This document shows, piece by piece, positions 9,140 to 18,247 of a DNA stretch of 64,000 nt (positions are counted from its first letter, which is position 1; every line of letters starts with the position of its first letter). The stretch is from Lactiplantibacillus modestisalitolerans (lineage in GTDB: Bacteria; Bacillota; Bacilli; Lactobacillales; Lactobacillaceae). The DNA lies in the NCBI RefSeq assembly GCF_005405425.1, contig NZ_BJEA01000014.1, forward strand, positions 1 to 64,000, written 5' to 3'. Below the pieces are notes generated by a model. The model was not told the origin of the DNA. It saw only the letters and a list, made by a program, of their open reading frames with translations, and searched no databases. The position numbers were made by a program, and so were the translations under genes.

Positions 9140-11353
9140 ATGTTAACAACGCCGACAAGTGAACTATTAGAACCATTACGCGCCTTACCGGTGATCAAGC
9201 GGGGGGGAACTCAAACCAAGTTTCACCCGTATAAAATTGATTTTGTGTTGCATCAGTTGCTGAGTGATCCGGCCGATCGACGGGCGGTGAAGGAAGCGCT
9301 CGTGGCCCACTATCAAGACGCGCAGACGATTGAGACCCGGGAATTACGACCGACCATGATCACAATTTTTACCGAGTTGGGTCTCGGGGACGCCGCCAAG
9401 CGCTACCAAGATTATTTTATTGCGGAGCAACAACGGTTTGCGGAAGCGATGAACGTCCGGGGGCGGATTGAAAAGCTCTTTAAACGCGATGCGAACGTTG
9501 TCCATGAAAATGCTAATAAGGATAGTACCGTCTTTAATACCCAACGGGACCTGGAGGCGGGCGCCGCTAGTCGGGCGTTGGGGTTACAAATGCTCCCAGA
9601 TTTGGTTGCTAAAGCGCACCTGCGCGGCGATATTCATTGGCACGACTTGGATTATTCGCCGGTAACACCGGAAACGAACTGTTGCCTGATTGACTTTGAC
9701 GGCATGTTTAAAAACGGTTACAAAATTGGTAACGCCGAGGTCGCTTCACCGCGCTCGATTCAAACGGCCACGGCGCAAATGGCGCAAATTATTGCGAACG
9801 TTGCGTCACTCCAATACGGTGGCTGTTCGGCCAACCGGGTTGACCAGTTGCTGGCACCGTACGCCGAAATTAACTACCAAAAGCACATGCGGGATGCGGA
9901 GCAGTGGGTAGCCGCAGATCAACGCGCGGCGTACGCTAAAACGAAGACCAAAAAGGATATTTACGACGCGATGCAGGCGTTGGAATATGAAATCAACACC
10001 CTCTATTCGTCACAGGGCCAAACGCCGTTTACGACGGTCAACTTTGGTTTAGGAACTAGCTGGATTGAACGTGAAATTCAACGGGCCATTTTAAAGATTC
10101 GGATTAAGGGACTCGGTAAGGAAGAGCGGACGGCCATTTTCCCGAAGCTAATTTTTACCATGAAACGGGGATTGAATTTAAACCCCGATGATCCGAACTA
10201 CGATATTAAGCAGTTGGCGTTGGAATGTGCGACGAAGCGGATGTACCCTGATTTATTAATGTACGACCGGATTACCGAATTAACGGGGAGTTTCAAGACA
10301 CCGATGGGGTGTCGCTCCTTCTTGCAAGGTTGGAAGGATGAGAACGGTCAGGAGGTTAATTCTGGCCGGATGAATCTGGGCGTGGTGACAGTCAACTTGC
10401 CGCGAATCGCCCTGGCAGCCCATGGCAACCAACAGTTATTTTGGGAAATCTTCGATGAACGGATGGCAACCTGTCACCAAGCACTCGCTTACCGGGTAGA
10501 ACGTACTAAGGAAGCTAAGCCGGAAAACGCACCCCTACTCTACATGTACGGGGCGTTTGGCAAGCGGCTTCCCGCCGGTGGTAACGTGGACGAGTTGTTT
10601 AAGAATCAACGGGCGACGGTGTCGTTGGGCTACATTGGGATTTATGAAGTATGTACGACCTTCTTTGGTCCGAACTGGGAGCATGACGAACATGCGCTTC
10701 AGTTTGCTGAGGACGTGGTGAAGGCTTTACGCGACAAGTGTGCTCAGTGGGCTCAGGAAAGCGGCTATCATTATAGTTTGTATTCGACGCCCGCAGAATC
10801 GTTAACCGATACGTTCTGCCGCGACGATATTCAAAAGTATGGTCGGATCGCGGACATTACCGATAAGGAATACTACACCAATAGTTTCCACTACGACGTC
10901 CGTAAACATCCGAGTCCCTTTGAAAAGTTGACGATGGAGGAACGCTTTCCACAGTACGCTTCGGGGGGCTTTATCCACTATTGCGAATATCCAAACTTAA
11001 CCCAAAATCCCAAGGCACTGGAAGCTGTTTGGGACTGGGCTTACGACCACGTTGGTTACTTAGGAACCAACACCGCCATTGACCAGTGCTTTAAGTGTGG
11101 TTTTAAGGGTGAATTTAAAGCCACGGCCCGCGGGTTTGTTTGCCCCGACTGTGGTAACCACGATCCGAAGTACTGTGACGTGGTTAAGCGGACCTGTGGC
11201 TACCTTGGTAACCCACAACAACGGCCGATGGTCCACGGTCGGCACGTGGAAATTGCGTCCCGTGCTAAAAATATGTCTCCGGAGATGATTAAACATGCCG
11301 CGCGCTATGAACGAACCAAACAATCCGATGCCCAAAGAGTGGCTCGCCGCTGA
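9140..11353 (+). CDS. nrdD: Anaerobic ribonucleoside-triphosphate reductase (class III), large subunit
   Basis: 737-residue glycyl-radical enzyme making dNTPs from NTPs without oxygen. An N-terminal ATP-cone (KRGGTQTKFHPYKIDFVLHQ...) gives allosteric control by ATP/dATP. The catalytic barrel follows (NCCLIDFDGMF, LQYGGCSANR). The C-terminus has two CxxC pairs (CFKCG, CPDC) that bind zinc and the RTCGYLG motif with the radical glycine at Gly687. ATG 9140 was preferred to the in-frame GTG 9128 because GTGGGGA lies just before it. It overlaps the activase gene nrdG by 59 bp. An NrdR box and a 5'-UTR hairpin precede it. Confidence 0.96.
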   Translation: MLTTPTSELLEPLRALPVIKRGGTQTKFHPYKIDFVLHQLLSDPADRRAVKEALVAHYQDAQTIETRELRPTMITIFTELGLGDAAKRYQDYFIAEQQRFAEAMNVRGRIEKLFKRDANVVHENANKDSTVFNTQRDLEAGAASRALGLQMLPDLVAKAHLRGDIHWHDLDYSPVTPETNCCLIDFDGMFKNGYKIGNAEVASPRSIQTATAQMAQIIANVASLQYGGCSANRVDQLLAPYAEINYQKHMRDAEQWVAADQRAAYAKTKTKKDIYDAMQALEYEINTLYSSQGQTPFTTVNFGLGTSWIEREIQRAILKIRIKGLGKEERTAIFPKLIFTMKRGLNLNPDDPNYDIKQLALECATKRMYPDLLMYDRITELTGSFKTPMGCRSFLQGWKDENGQEVNSGRMNLGVVTVNLPRIALAAHGNQQLFWEIFDERMATCHQALAYRVERTKEAKPENAPLLYMYGAFGKRLPAGGNVDELFKNQRATVSLGYIGIYEVCTTFFGPNWEHDEHALQFAEDVVKALRDKCAQWAQESGYHYSLYSTPAESLTDTFCRDDIQKYGRIADITDKEYYTNSFHYDVRKHPSPFEKLTMEERFPQYASGGFIHYCEYPNLTQNPKALEAVWDWAYDHVGYLGTNTAIDQCFKCGFKGEFKATARGFVCPDCGNHDPKYCDVVKRTCGYLGNPQQRPMVHGRHVEIASRAKNMSPEMIKHAARYERTKQSDAQRVARR

Positions 11354-11876
11354 TTTAAGTCAGCAGTACGTCGCGGATTATAAGCCGTTTAACTTTGTGG
11401 ACGGTGAGGGCGTCCGGTGCAGCCTGTACCTGAGCGGTTGTCCGTTCCACTGCCCGGGGTGCTACAACGTGGCCGCGCAGAATTTTCATTATGGGCAGCC
11501 GTACACCCAGGAATTGGAAGACCAAATTATTGAAGATTTAAGTCAGGACTACGTTCAAGGGTTAACCCTCCTTGGTGGGGAACCGTTTCTAAATACTCAG
11601 GTCGGAATCCGGATTTGTGAACGCGTTCGCGCGACCTTTGGCCATCAAAAAGACATTTGGTCGTGGTCCGGCTATACCTGGGATGAGTTGCAAAAGGATT
11701 CGGCTGATAAGCTCAAAATGTTGTCGCTCATCGATATTCTCGTCGACGGCCGGTTCCTGCTGGCCAAGAAGGATTTAAAGCTCCAGTTTCGGGGCAGTTC
11801 CAATCAACGTATTATTGACGTTCCTAAGTCATTGGCTACGGGGCAAGTGGTTATTTGGGATAAATTAGTTCGATAA
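11295..11876 (+). CDS. nrdG: Anaerobic ribonucleotide reductase activating enzyme (radical SAM)
   Basis: 193 residues. It uses a 4Fe-4S cluster and S-adenosylmethionine to create the glycyl radical on NrdD. The cluster motif CPFHCPGC gives Cys49, Cys53 and Cys56 (CX3CX2C); TLLGGEPF is the SAM-binding GGE motif. ATG 11295 has GGAG 10 nt upstream; inner ATGs at 11307 and 11328 are possible because the first residues are not conserved in my recollection of the family. Overlap with nrdD implies translational coupling. A terminator follows directly. Confidence 0.95.
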   Translation: MPRAMNEPNNPMPKEWLAADLSQQYVADYKPFNFVDGEGVRCSLYLSGCPFHCPGCYNVAAQNFHYGQPYTQELEDQIIEDLSQDYVQGLTLLGGEPFLNTQVGIRICERVRATFGHQKDIWSWSGYTWDELQKDSADKLKMLSLIDILVDGRFLLAKKDLKLQFRGSSNQRIIDVPKSLATGQVVIWDKLVR

Positions 11877-11883
11877 ATCAGTT

Positions 11884-11926
11884 ATCAGGAATGAAGGTCG
11901 CATGACCGCAAGTTCCTGATTTTTTG
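11884..11926 (+). terminator. Terminator of nrdDG
   Basis: ATCAGGAA (11884-11891) / TTCCTGAT (11913-11920) and T-run, with an inner GGTCGCATGACC stem. The rest of the gap to 12154 holds only AT-rich promoter sequence for the next gene, including TATACT near 12089 and a short AATGT/ACATT hairpin. Confidence 0.85.
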
Positions 11927-12153
11927 GTTGGTAAAAGGATTGCGAGCGTCAATTTAAGTTGGCGAGGGAATTGAAGGTGAAATGTAAACCGGGCGTCAAT
12001 GGTTAAACGGTGACAAGATTTAAACAATTTAAGTAAAAATTAGTAAACTTAGGGCCGCAGTCTCGAATTTTTTGGCAAATAAAGCTATACTTAAGTAATG
12101 TTCAGGTTCACATTATTAAACATAAAATTTACTAGAAATGAGGCCTAATTCAA

Positions 12154-12834
12154 ATGTATCGTTTTTTTGTTCAACCCCAAGTTGACCAGAAGCAACAATC
12201 GGTCTTCGGTTACGAAGTCCTACTACGCAAAGAAACGGATGGTCATTGGTCGGTACCTAAGAACTTCACCGAGTTATCATTAGCCAAACAAGCCCAGCTA
12301 CTTGAAAAATTGGCCGGTCAATTGAAAACTAAGTTAACAAACCAGGTTTTAGCATTAAATCTCAACCGCGAACAAGCGGAAGATGACTTAATGCTGGGAA
12401 CGATCATCTATTTAAAGAAGCGGCTTAATCCAGCTTCATTGACAATTGAACTCACGGAAAACCCAACGATTGCGGAAGTTCAAAAGTATAGCTTGTTTTT
12501 TCACCAACATGGGATTAAGTTAAGTATTGATGACGTTGGCACCGGCTCAAACACGTTTGATCGGATTCAGCACGTGTTGCCGTTTGTTGACCAAATCAAA
12601 TTTGCGATGCAAAACTACCGGATGGCGGGTAAAGCGGATCAAATTCCAGGCGCACTGGAATTTTGGAAGCGGGTTGCGCACGAATATCGGCTAGAGTTTA
12701 TTTTAGAGGGCGTGGAGGATCATCATGACCAAAAAATGGCCGAAGCTGAAGGTATCGTCTGGCATCAAGGCTACCTTTACGGGAAGCCCCACTTAGTTGA
12801 CGATGAGGCCCAACCTCAGTCCGGTTGCATCTAA
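12154..12834 (+). CDS. EAL-domain protein, probable c-di-GMP phosphodiesterase
   Basis: 226 residues, a stand-alone soluble EAL domain of normal size. Most residues that bind metal or act in catalysis are visible: Glu21 in GYEVLLR (EVL instead of EAL), Asn in ALNLN, Glu in TIELTE, paired Asp in SIDDVGTGSNTF (DDFGTG variant), Lys in QIKFAM, Glu in LEGVED and Gln in HQGYLYGKP. Activity is therefore plausible, though EAL to EVL and DDFGTG to DDVGTG could lower it or make the protein a sensor. It lies 15 bp upstream of a GGDEF gene; the two form an operon that would make and break c-di-GMP. Confidence 0.88.
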   Translation: MYRFFVQPQVDQKQQSVFGYEVLLRKETDGHWSVPKNFTELSLAKQAQLLEKLAGQLKTKLTNQVLALNLNREQAEDDLMLGTIIYLKKRLNPASLTIELTENPTIAEVQKYSLFFHQHGIKLSIDDVGTGSNTFDRIQHVLPFVDQIKFAMQNYRMAGKADQIPGALEFWKRVAHEYRLEFILEGVEDHHDQKMAEAEGIVWHQGYLYGKPHLVDDEAQPQSGCI

Positions 12835-12849
12835 AGAAAGGATCACGCA

Positions 12850-13980
12850 ATGACATGGTCATACTGGCGGATTTCGCCCTTTGTGACGAGTATCTTCTTC
12901 ATTTTGGGTGTTTTGACGCTTTATTGGGTGCTATATAATTGGTTAACGCGCTGGTTCCATAAGCGCCATATTAACGTTGACGATAATACGATTAACGCGT
13001 GGCACGGGACGATTTACATGCTCGTCTTCGTGTTTGTCATGCAGGCGTCGGTCGTTGGCAAAGCGGATAGCTGGCAGTTTATGAATTTCCAATTGATTGG
13101 AATCATTTTCTGCGGCTTTTTCCTACATATTCGAATCCCGTACTACTTTCTGTTTCCCGTGGTTTTAATTTATATGCTCTTCAACCATTCAATTTATTAT
13201 TGGGAATCGTGGGTTTACGCGGCGTTCATGATTTTACTTTTTTGGAATCTTAACGCTTTACGAACGTGGCTTCAGAAGCGCAAGTTCCGCTGGGTGTATT
13301 ATTTAGGTACGGTGATGTCCTACGGTGCATTGCTATGGTGGTTCGTTAAGTTAAAGTTCAATCTGGACTGGTCGACTTACGTGCAGGAATACGTTTACCT
13401 CTTGATTTTTGCATTACTACTGTACGCTTACGTCTCAATGTTGACGCAGGACAGTGAAATTAAGTTGCGGCTAGCCCAGTTTGCAAGTCATGACGCGTTA
13501 ACAAAGACGGCTAACTTTGCGGCGTATTCAACGCGGATTGATTATTTGTTTCAGGATAGTCTCGATAACAATTTAAATTTATCAATGATGATGTTTGATA
13601 TTGACCACTTTAAAAAGATCAACGATACTTACGGCCACTTGGCGGGCGACCGGGTCTTGCAGACGGTTGCCCAAACTGTTCAAACCGTGATTGATGAAAA
13701 CGACTCGCACGTTCAGCTCTACCGCACCGGGGGCGAAGAGTTTAATATTTTGTTTGCCGGTTACGATTTGGAGAGTACGGCAACAATCGTTCAGCAAATT
13801 TTTGCGGCGATTAACCACCAGGCCGTGCACTATAACGATAAGATAATTCGGGTCACGATTTCGGCCGGCGTCTCGCAACTCGTTGCGGCGGATCATACGC
13901 CGGACGACTTCTATGAACGGGTCGATCAGAACCTGTATCAATCGAAGCGCAACGGTCGGATGCAAATTACGAGTGCTTAA
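12850..13980 (+). CDS. Membrane diguanylate cyclase (GGDEF)
   Basis: 376 residues. The N-terminal half (about 1-200) has about six hydrophobic helices and no recognised sensor name; the C-terminal half is a GGDEF domain. Asp in FDIDHFKKINDTYGH and GGEEF at 294-298 complete the metal and GTP site, so synthesis of c-di-GMP from two GTP is expected. The RxxD inhibitory site that normally precedes the motif is absent (SHVQLYRT), so product inhibition should be weak. RBS AAAGGA lies upstream of the ATG. It pairs with the EAL gene in an operon; no PilZ, cellulose synthase or other effector is seen in this window. Confidence 0.93.
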   Translation: MTWSYWRISPFVTSIFFILGVLTLYWVLYNWLTRWFHKRHINVDDNTINAWHGTIYMLVFVFVMQASVVGKADSWQFMNFQLIGIIFCGFFLHIRIPYYFLFPVVLIYMLFNHSIYYWESWVYAAFMILLFWNLNALRTWLQKRKFRWVYYLGTVMSYGALLWWFVKLKFNLDWSTYVQEYVYLLIFALLLYAYVSMLTQDSEIKLRLAQFASHDALTKTANFAAYSTRIDYLFQDSLDNNLNLSMMMFDIDHFKKINDTYGHLAGDRVLQTVAQTVQTVIDENDSHVQLYRTGGEEFNILFAGYDLESTATIVQQIFAAINHQAVHYNDKIIRVTISAGVSQLVAADHTPDDFYERVDQNLYQSKRNGRMQITSA

Positions 13981-13986
13981 TACGTC

Positions 13987-14021
13987 AAAAACGACTTTTC
14001 ATAACGAAAAGTCGTTTTTTA
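13987..14021 (+). terminator. Terminator of the c-di-GMP operon
   Basis: AAAAACGACTTTTC (13987-14000) / GAAAAGTCGTTTTT (14006-14019), a 14-bp perfect stem. Confidence 0.9.
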
Positions 14022-14026
14022 GTGTT

Positions 14027-14400
14027 GTACCAATTGGTGTTGCTATGCCGCCAGCAGCGGGTGTCACCGGTTGGCTGGAACACTGCGGGCATCGATTTGA
14101 GCTCACGGGGAAACCCCACCCCGCAATCTCAAATTCGAGCCTTATTCTAAGCCGGAAGAACGACACTTCCGACTTAGAATAATTTCGCAGTTGAGCCATG
14201 GTGACACCCGCTACTGGCTAGATTTGCCTTAGTATTGAGTTCATGGGTTAATTCAATAAGTCTTAGTTAATGAAGCTAATTTCTCAGAACGATTACTTAA
14301 ATAAGTTCAATGTAATCTTATTTACTGATTTCGGTAGTCATAGCGAACGGAGTGAAAATTCAATTAGCCGCTTTCTTAGCGGATTAACATCAGCTATCAC
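14027..14400 (+). repeat. Three-way-junction repeat, full copy A
   Basis: Non-coding element of about 370 bp. Nested inverted repeats in 14056-14212 predict a Y-shaped fold: outer stem AGCGGGTGTCACC (14056-14068) / GGTGACACCCGCT (14200-14212); inner ACTGCG/CGCAGT; arm 1 ATTTGAG...CTCAAAT (14095-14134) with a CGGGG/CCCCG extension; arm 2 TTATTCTAAG...TTAGAATAA (14142-14182). An AT-rich tail of about 190 bp is also shared by the other full copies. No ORF is carried. Confidence 0.85.
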
Positions 14401-14435
14401 AGAACCTTTTTCATAGTGGCGTGCGCCGAGCCTAA

Positions 14436-16013
14436 TTAGTCTTGTTGTTTGGTTGCTTGGTGCTTAGCAAAACGCCGGTTCCCCCGGTACAGTTCGACAA
14501 TTGTCCAGGTCAACAGTGCGAGGATGGCGATGATTAGAATGACCGCTAAGACGTTAGCAAAGGTTAGTTGACCCGCCGTTGGGTGGTCACCAAAGAAGCC
14601 AGCGATTTGTGGCGCTAGTCCGTACAGGTTTAAACCGGTGAGGGCAATGACCGAGAACCAACCGAGAATTTTAAGCCACCAACTATTTTTAAAGCGGGCG
14701 CCCATTTCGGCCTTGCTGTCAGTCATCATTAGCAGCGGTAGCATCGAAAACGGTAGCGCGAAAGCGAGAAAGACCTGCGAATTATTCATGAGACTGTTAA
14801 GGGCCTCGTGCTCGGCGACGGCGCTCTTACCGCTCGTTAGCATGACGCAAATGAGCACGGGAATCACGGAAATTAGCCGGGTGACGAGCCGCCGGAGCCA
14901 AAGCGGCATCCGCATATGGACGAAGCCTTCCATAATGACTTGACCGGTTAACGTCCCGGTAATGGTTGAATTTTGCCCAGACGCAAGCAGTGCAATCGCA
15001 AAGAGGGCCGAGAGCGCGCCGGAACGGGCAACGTCGATCAACAACCCGTTACTGAGCGTCGACGTATTCGACAACGCTTCGTAGAGACCGAAGAATGACG
15101 GATCCTTAACGGTTCCGGTTTTGAATACCGCAACCCCCATAATGAGGAGCAACGCGTTTACAAAGAAGGCGGCGGTTAACTGAATGTTGGAATCCATACT
15201 TGCGAATTTAACGGTCCGAGCCACGTCTTCGGGATCATTGTGGTCGATTTTACGCGTTTGAGAAATTGCTGAATGTAAGTATAAATTATGGGGCATGACG
15301 GTTGCACCAATAATTCCAAGCGAACCACTAAGTGGCGTCATTCCGCCGACCGTTTTGGTATTGGAAAAGGTTGCGGTTGTTGGCACTAATCCCGCGACAA
15401 CTTGTCCCCAATCGGGGTTTGATAAAGCGACTTGATAGGCAAAGACGAATAAAATCACGAGGATTAAGCAAACCACAATGGCTTCGATTTTTCGAAAACC
15501 AATCTTGGTCAGTAACAATAGTAGTAATACGTCAAACACGGTGATAAACACGGCGATGACGAGCGGAATGTCGAACAGCAAATACAGGGCAATTGCGGCC
15601 CCGATGACCTCGGCGATGTCGGTTGCCATGATGGCTAGCTCGGTTAAGATCCACAACACGATACCCAGCGAGCGGCTGGTTCGAGCGCGAATCGCTTGCG
15701 CTAAGTCCATCTGGGTCACGATTCCTAGTTTAGCCGCCATGTATTGAAGCAACATGGCGATCAAACTAGAAATCAAGATGATTGACATCAATAAGTACTG
15801 GAAGTTTTGACCACCGGTAATCGAAGTTGACCAGTTACCGGGGTCCATATAGCCGACTGCGACGAGTGCGCCGGGGCCGGAGTAGGCAAAGAGCGTTTTC
15901 CAAAAGCCGAGGTTCTTGGGGACGCTAATTTTACCGTTAATTTCTTCTAAGGAGGGCCCGTTCGCATATTCAATGAGTTTATGCGGTCGCGCCTTCAGGT
16001 CAGGTTTTGACAT
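14436..16013 (-). CDS. mntH: Nramp-family manganese transporter
   Basis: 525 residues, about 11 transmembrane helices. Proton-coupled Mn2+ (and Fe2+) uptake, important in lactobacilli that use manganese against oxidative stress. The two metal-site helices are intact: DPGNW (residues 57-61, helix 1) and MPHNLYLHS (helix 6). The start is ATG 16013, with AAAGGTGG just upstream; the frame extends 13 codons further without an RBS. The RBS itself lies in a 12-bp perfect palindrome (16015-16026). It is monocistronic and separated from the c-di-GMP operon by a repeat copy. Confidence 0.95.
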   Translation of the reverse strand: MSKPDLKARPHKLIEYANGPSLEEINGKISVPKNLGFWKTLFAYSGPGALVAVGYMDPGNWSTSITGGQNFQYLLMSIILISSLIAMLLQYMAAKLGIVTQMDLAQAIRARTSRSLGIVLWILTELAIMATDIAEVIGAAIALYLLFDIPLVIAVFITVFDVLLLLLLTKIGFRKIEAIVVCLILVILFVFAYQVALSNPDWGQVVAGLVPTTATFSNTKTVGGMTPLSGSLGIIGATVMPHNLYLHSAISQTRKIDHNDPEDVARTVKFASMDSNIQLTAAFFVNALLLIMGVAVFKTGTVKDPSFFGLYEALSNTSTLSNGLLIDVARSGALSALFAIALLASGQNSTITGTLTGQVIMEGFVHMRMPLWLRRLVTRLISVIPVLICVMLTSGKSAVAEHEALNSLMNNSQVFLAFALPFSMLPLLMMTDSKAEMGARFKNSWWLKILGWFSVIALTGLNLYGLAPQIAGFFGDHPTAGQLTFANVLAVILIIAILALLTWTIVELYRGNRRFAKHQATKQQD

Positions 16014-16014
16014 G

Positions 16015-16026
16015 GGTGGTACCACC
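16015..16026 (-). promoter_or_regulatory. Palindrome covering the mntH ribosome binding site
   Basis: GGTGGTACCACC is a perfect palindrome and its GGTGG is the apparent Shine-Dalgarno sequence. It could be a repressor half-site pair or a short RBS-masking hairpin; a zero-nt loop makes the second less stable. Confidence 0.4.
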
Positions 16027-16358
16027 TTTCTTGGACTCAAACTAGGTGCCATTGTAGCCTGTCCGGAATATTAATAAAATCAAAGTCAACTATAATTAAA
16101 GTGATTGTGGCATAATTTACATTCGGCGGGTTTAATGGCTTAACTTACGAAGCGGTTAAATAAGACCATCCCGGCTAACCGTGGGCTTAAACTTTAGTTG
16201 CATTGTTCATTAATTGTTTTTACGAACGGTAATAAACAAGTGTAAACGTTAGTTAAATCGACAAAAAAATCCGCGCTTACATGGTGAATGTGGTAGGATT
16301 AATGAGTAAAATAAGTAGTCAAAGGCTTAAACTAATCATTAATTAGAAAGTTGCGAAT

Positions 16359-16373
16359 ACAATTAATAATTGT
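16359..16373. promoter_or_regulatory. Palindrome upstream of the small ORF at 16401
   Basis: ACAATTAATAATTGT, a perfect 15-bp odd palindrome 28 bp ahead of the ATG; a likely operator in an otherwise AT-rich gap. No regulator is assigned. Confidence 0.35.
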
Positions 16374-16400
16374 TTCACAATCTAGAATGGAAGTGAGCGC

Positions 16401-16709
16401 ATGGAAACAAGTCATGGTAATCAACGGCCAGCAGCGTTACCAAATTTCTTTAACCAGTGGGTCAACCATATTCAGGTTCAGCGGTTATTGCGACCAATTA
16501 ATTGCGGGCTCGTGCGGGTGAACACGGACTTGTTACGCCATGCGCAAGTTAGCGACTACTGGTCGGGTGGTTGGACCGGCCAGCAACTGTTAAATGGTGG
16601 TGCGTTAGCTGGTTATCATTGGTTGGTCGGAAAAGCCCAAGTCCGAACGTTGGGACCGCCAGTCAATGCGAGCGCTGGTTGGCTTAAACCAGAAAAGTGT
16701 AGTGGCTGA
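16401..16709 (+). CDS. Hypothetical protein
   Basis: 102-residue reading frame with a fair RBS (GGAAGTGAG, 4 nt before ATG). It has no signal peptide or membrane helix and is rich in Gly, Trp and Asn (HAQVSDYWSGGWTGQQLLNGGALAGYHW). No family recognised. Support is only the RBS, the upstream palindrome and the absence of a better frame; it may be a decayed gene. From 16710 to 16989 I see no gene; CAGTTTA/TAAACTG (16951-16972) flanks the next RBS. Confidence 0.4.
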   Translation: METSHGNQRPAALPNFFNQWVNHIQVQRLLRPINCGLVRVNTDLLRHAQVSDYWSGGWTGQQLLNGGALAGYHWLVGKAQVRTLGPPVNASAGWLKPEKCSG

Positions 16710-16989
16710 GGTGGACGTTTGAATGGCGTCTTGGGGGGCATTTGTTGAAACGGATTGCGGCTAGTCGTGTTATGACTGGGGTCGAAGACAGTTGGCAGCG
16801 TTTCAATTGATGTCGTAATACCGATTGTCAGTCCGGCATATTGGGTCAAAAGTTAGGGCGAGCAAAGGCCACTCGTTTGGGGACGGTGGCGCTTTGGGGA
16901 CGAGGTAAAAAGAACTTTGAAAGCGGATTACTTGCTTTTACTTGGCAGTCCAGTTTAAGCTTAATTAAACTGTGAAGGAGTGATCTGTG

Positions 16990-17229
16990 ATGAGTACAAC
17001 TTTTAATCAAACGGAGTTAGCAAAGTACGATGGTCAAAACGGGCAACCCGCTTACGTGGCCGTGGATGGCGTTGTATATGACGTAACCGGGGTTGCCGCC
17101 TGGGCAGGTGGCAAGCACCACGGAAACTTGGCTGGTCATGAACTGACCGCGGTCATTGATCAACGGTCACCCCACGGGCGGCGCGTTTTAGATAAGTTAA
17201 CGGTGGTCGGTAAATACGTTGCCGACTAA
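16990..17229 (+). CDS. Cytochrome b5-like heme/steroid-binding domain protein
   Basis: 79 residues, a single minimal cytochrome b5-like domain. Characteristic features are AYVAVDGVVYDVTGVAAWAGGKHHGNLAGHELT, where His in GKHHG takes the place of the HPGG heme ligand, and a second candidate ligand His in RSPHGRRVL. No signal peptide or membrane anchor, so cytoplasmic. The start is ATG 16990 with GAAGGAG 9 nt upstream rather than the adjacent GTG. Role in lactobacilli is unknown; heme binding is family inference. Confidence 0.85.
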   Translation: MSTTFNQTELAKYDGQNGQPAYVAVDGVVYDVTGVAAWAGGKHHGNLAGHELTAVIDQRSPHGRRVLDKLTVVGKYVAD

Positions 17230-17307
17230 CGGTGACTTCGTTCGTTTGTTAACGAAATTAAGTCGGGCCGAACGTGAGTCCTGGTATGAAACTGAATTGA
17301 TGATCAT

Positions 17308-17341
17308 TGAGGCGGTGACGTTGGTCACGGCCTCATTTTTT
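17308..17341 (+). terminator. Terminator of the cytochrome b5-like gene
   Basis: TGAGGCGGTGAC / GTCACGGCCTCA followed by TTTTTT. Confidence 0.85.
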
Positions 17342-17351
17342 GGCTCTGTAT

Positions 17352-17592
17352 CAATTGGCTAGACTGGTTTTTCATGGTCCTGCAGTTAGCTACGCCACCG
17401 GCACCATGCACAGTTCGCATACTACCGGTGGCTAGGCTAATCCTCAGACCAACCCGCTAGCCCTCACACTCTATTGAAACGTGCTCAGCCAGACTGGTAT
17501 CTGCGCTTGCTACGCTAAGTCGCCATCGCCAAACCCAGGCGATAACGCCTTAACTAGGCAATGCTCAATACCAACCCGTCTGTCCTCACACT
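17352..17592 (+). repeat. Repeat family 2 (CTCACACTCT element), two tandem units
   Basis: Two consecutive units, each ending in ACCAACCCG(C/T)nn(G/T)nCCTCACACTCT. The first holds the hairpin GCCACCGG...CCGGTGGC followed by TAGGCTAATCCTCAG. Other copies lie at 21477, 54150 (inverted) and 59638. Non-coding. Confidence 0.75.
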
Positions 17593-17686
17593 CTTTCTTA
17601 ATACAATTATAATCAAATTATTACTTACGCGCGTTGACAGGTTAGTGCTATAGTGAACACTCGAAACTAAATTAGGAGCGTGCACC

Positions 17687-18199
17687 ATGCCACGGAATTT
17701 TAAAGAAGAAGTTGTTTTTACTGCCATTATGGCCGGATTAATGGTATTTGTTATGACGGCGTACAACGTTACAATGGCTCAGGGGTTTAGCAATGGCTTA
17801 GTGCTTGCAATCCTAAGTGGGTACCCATTAGGGTTACTCGTCGCGATTATTTTGGATCTCGTTGTTGTCGGTCCAATTGCGAAGGGCCTCGCTTTTAAGT
17901 ACATTATTAATGAATATATGCGTAAGAAAACGGTTTTGATTGGGATTACAATTTCGGTTTTAATGGTTCTCGGAATGGTGACTTGCATGTCACTATTCGG
18001 GATTGCCGTTGAAGGCCAGTTGGCAGGTCCCCACGTGTTAGCCACTTACGGCCACACTTGGATCTTTAACTTAATTGTTGCGTTACCATTACAATTGTTA
18101 ATCGTTGGGCCAATTGCCCGGGCAGTTTTAGGGAAAATGCAAGCTGCGAGTGCTAAGGCAAATCAGCCGAGCCAAACGACCATTGAAGATGAAGACTAA
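17687..18199 (+). CDS. DUF2798 integral membrane protein
   Basis: 170 residues with four transmembrane helices in two homologous halves of two helices, each opening with (E/K)xxVFTAIMAGLMV- or IGITISVLMVLG-type segments and ending in (V/I)VGPIA(K/R). The duplicated VVGPIAKG / IVGPIARA motif is typical of DUF2798. Function unknown. RBS TAGGAGC lies 7 nt upstream of the ATG. Transcribed alone with its own terminator. Confidence 0.88.
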   Translation: MPRNFKEEVVFTAIMAGLMVFVMTAYNVTMAQGFSNGLVLAILSGYPLGLLVAIILDLVVVGPIAKGLAFKYIINEYMRKKTVLIGITISVLMVLGMVTCMSLFGIAVEGQLAGPHVLATYGHTWIFNLIVALPLQLLIVGPIARAVLGKMQAASAKANQPSQTTIEDED

Positions 18200-18212
18200 T
18201 TAAGTCGGATTG

Positions 18213-18247
18213 CGTTTCAGAGTAATTTTTATTCTGAAACGTTTTTT
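18213..18247 (+). terminator. Terminator of the DUF2798 gene
   Basis: CGTTTCAGA / TCTGAAACG with an A/T loop, followed by TTTTTTT. Confidence 0.88.

Noticed and set aside
8950-9198. Minus-strand 82-residue frame ahead of nrdD
   Set aside because: It overlaps the nrdD start and the NrdR box, lacks an RBS and has no recognisable features.
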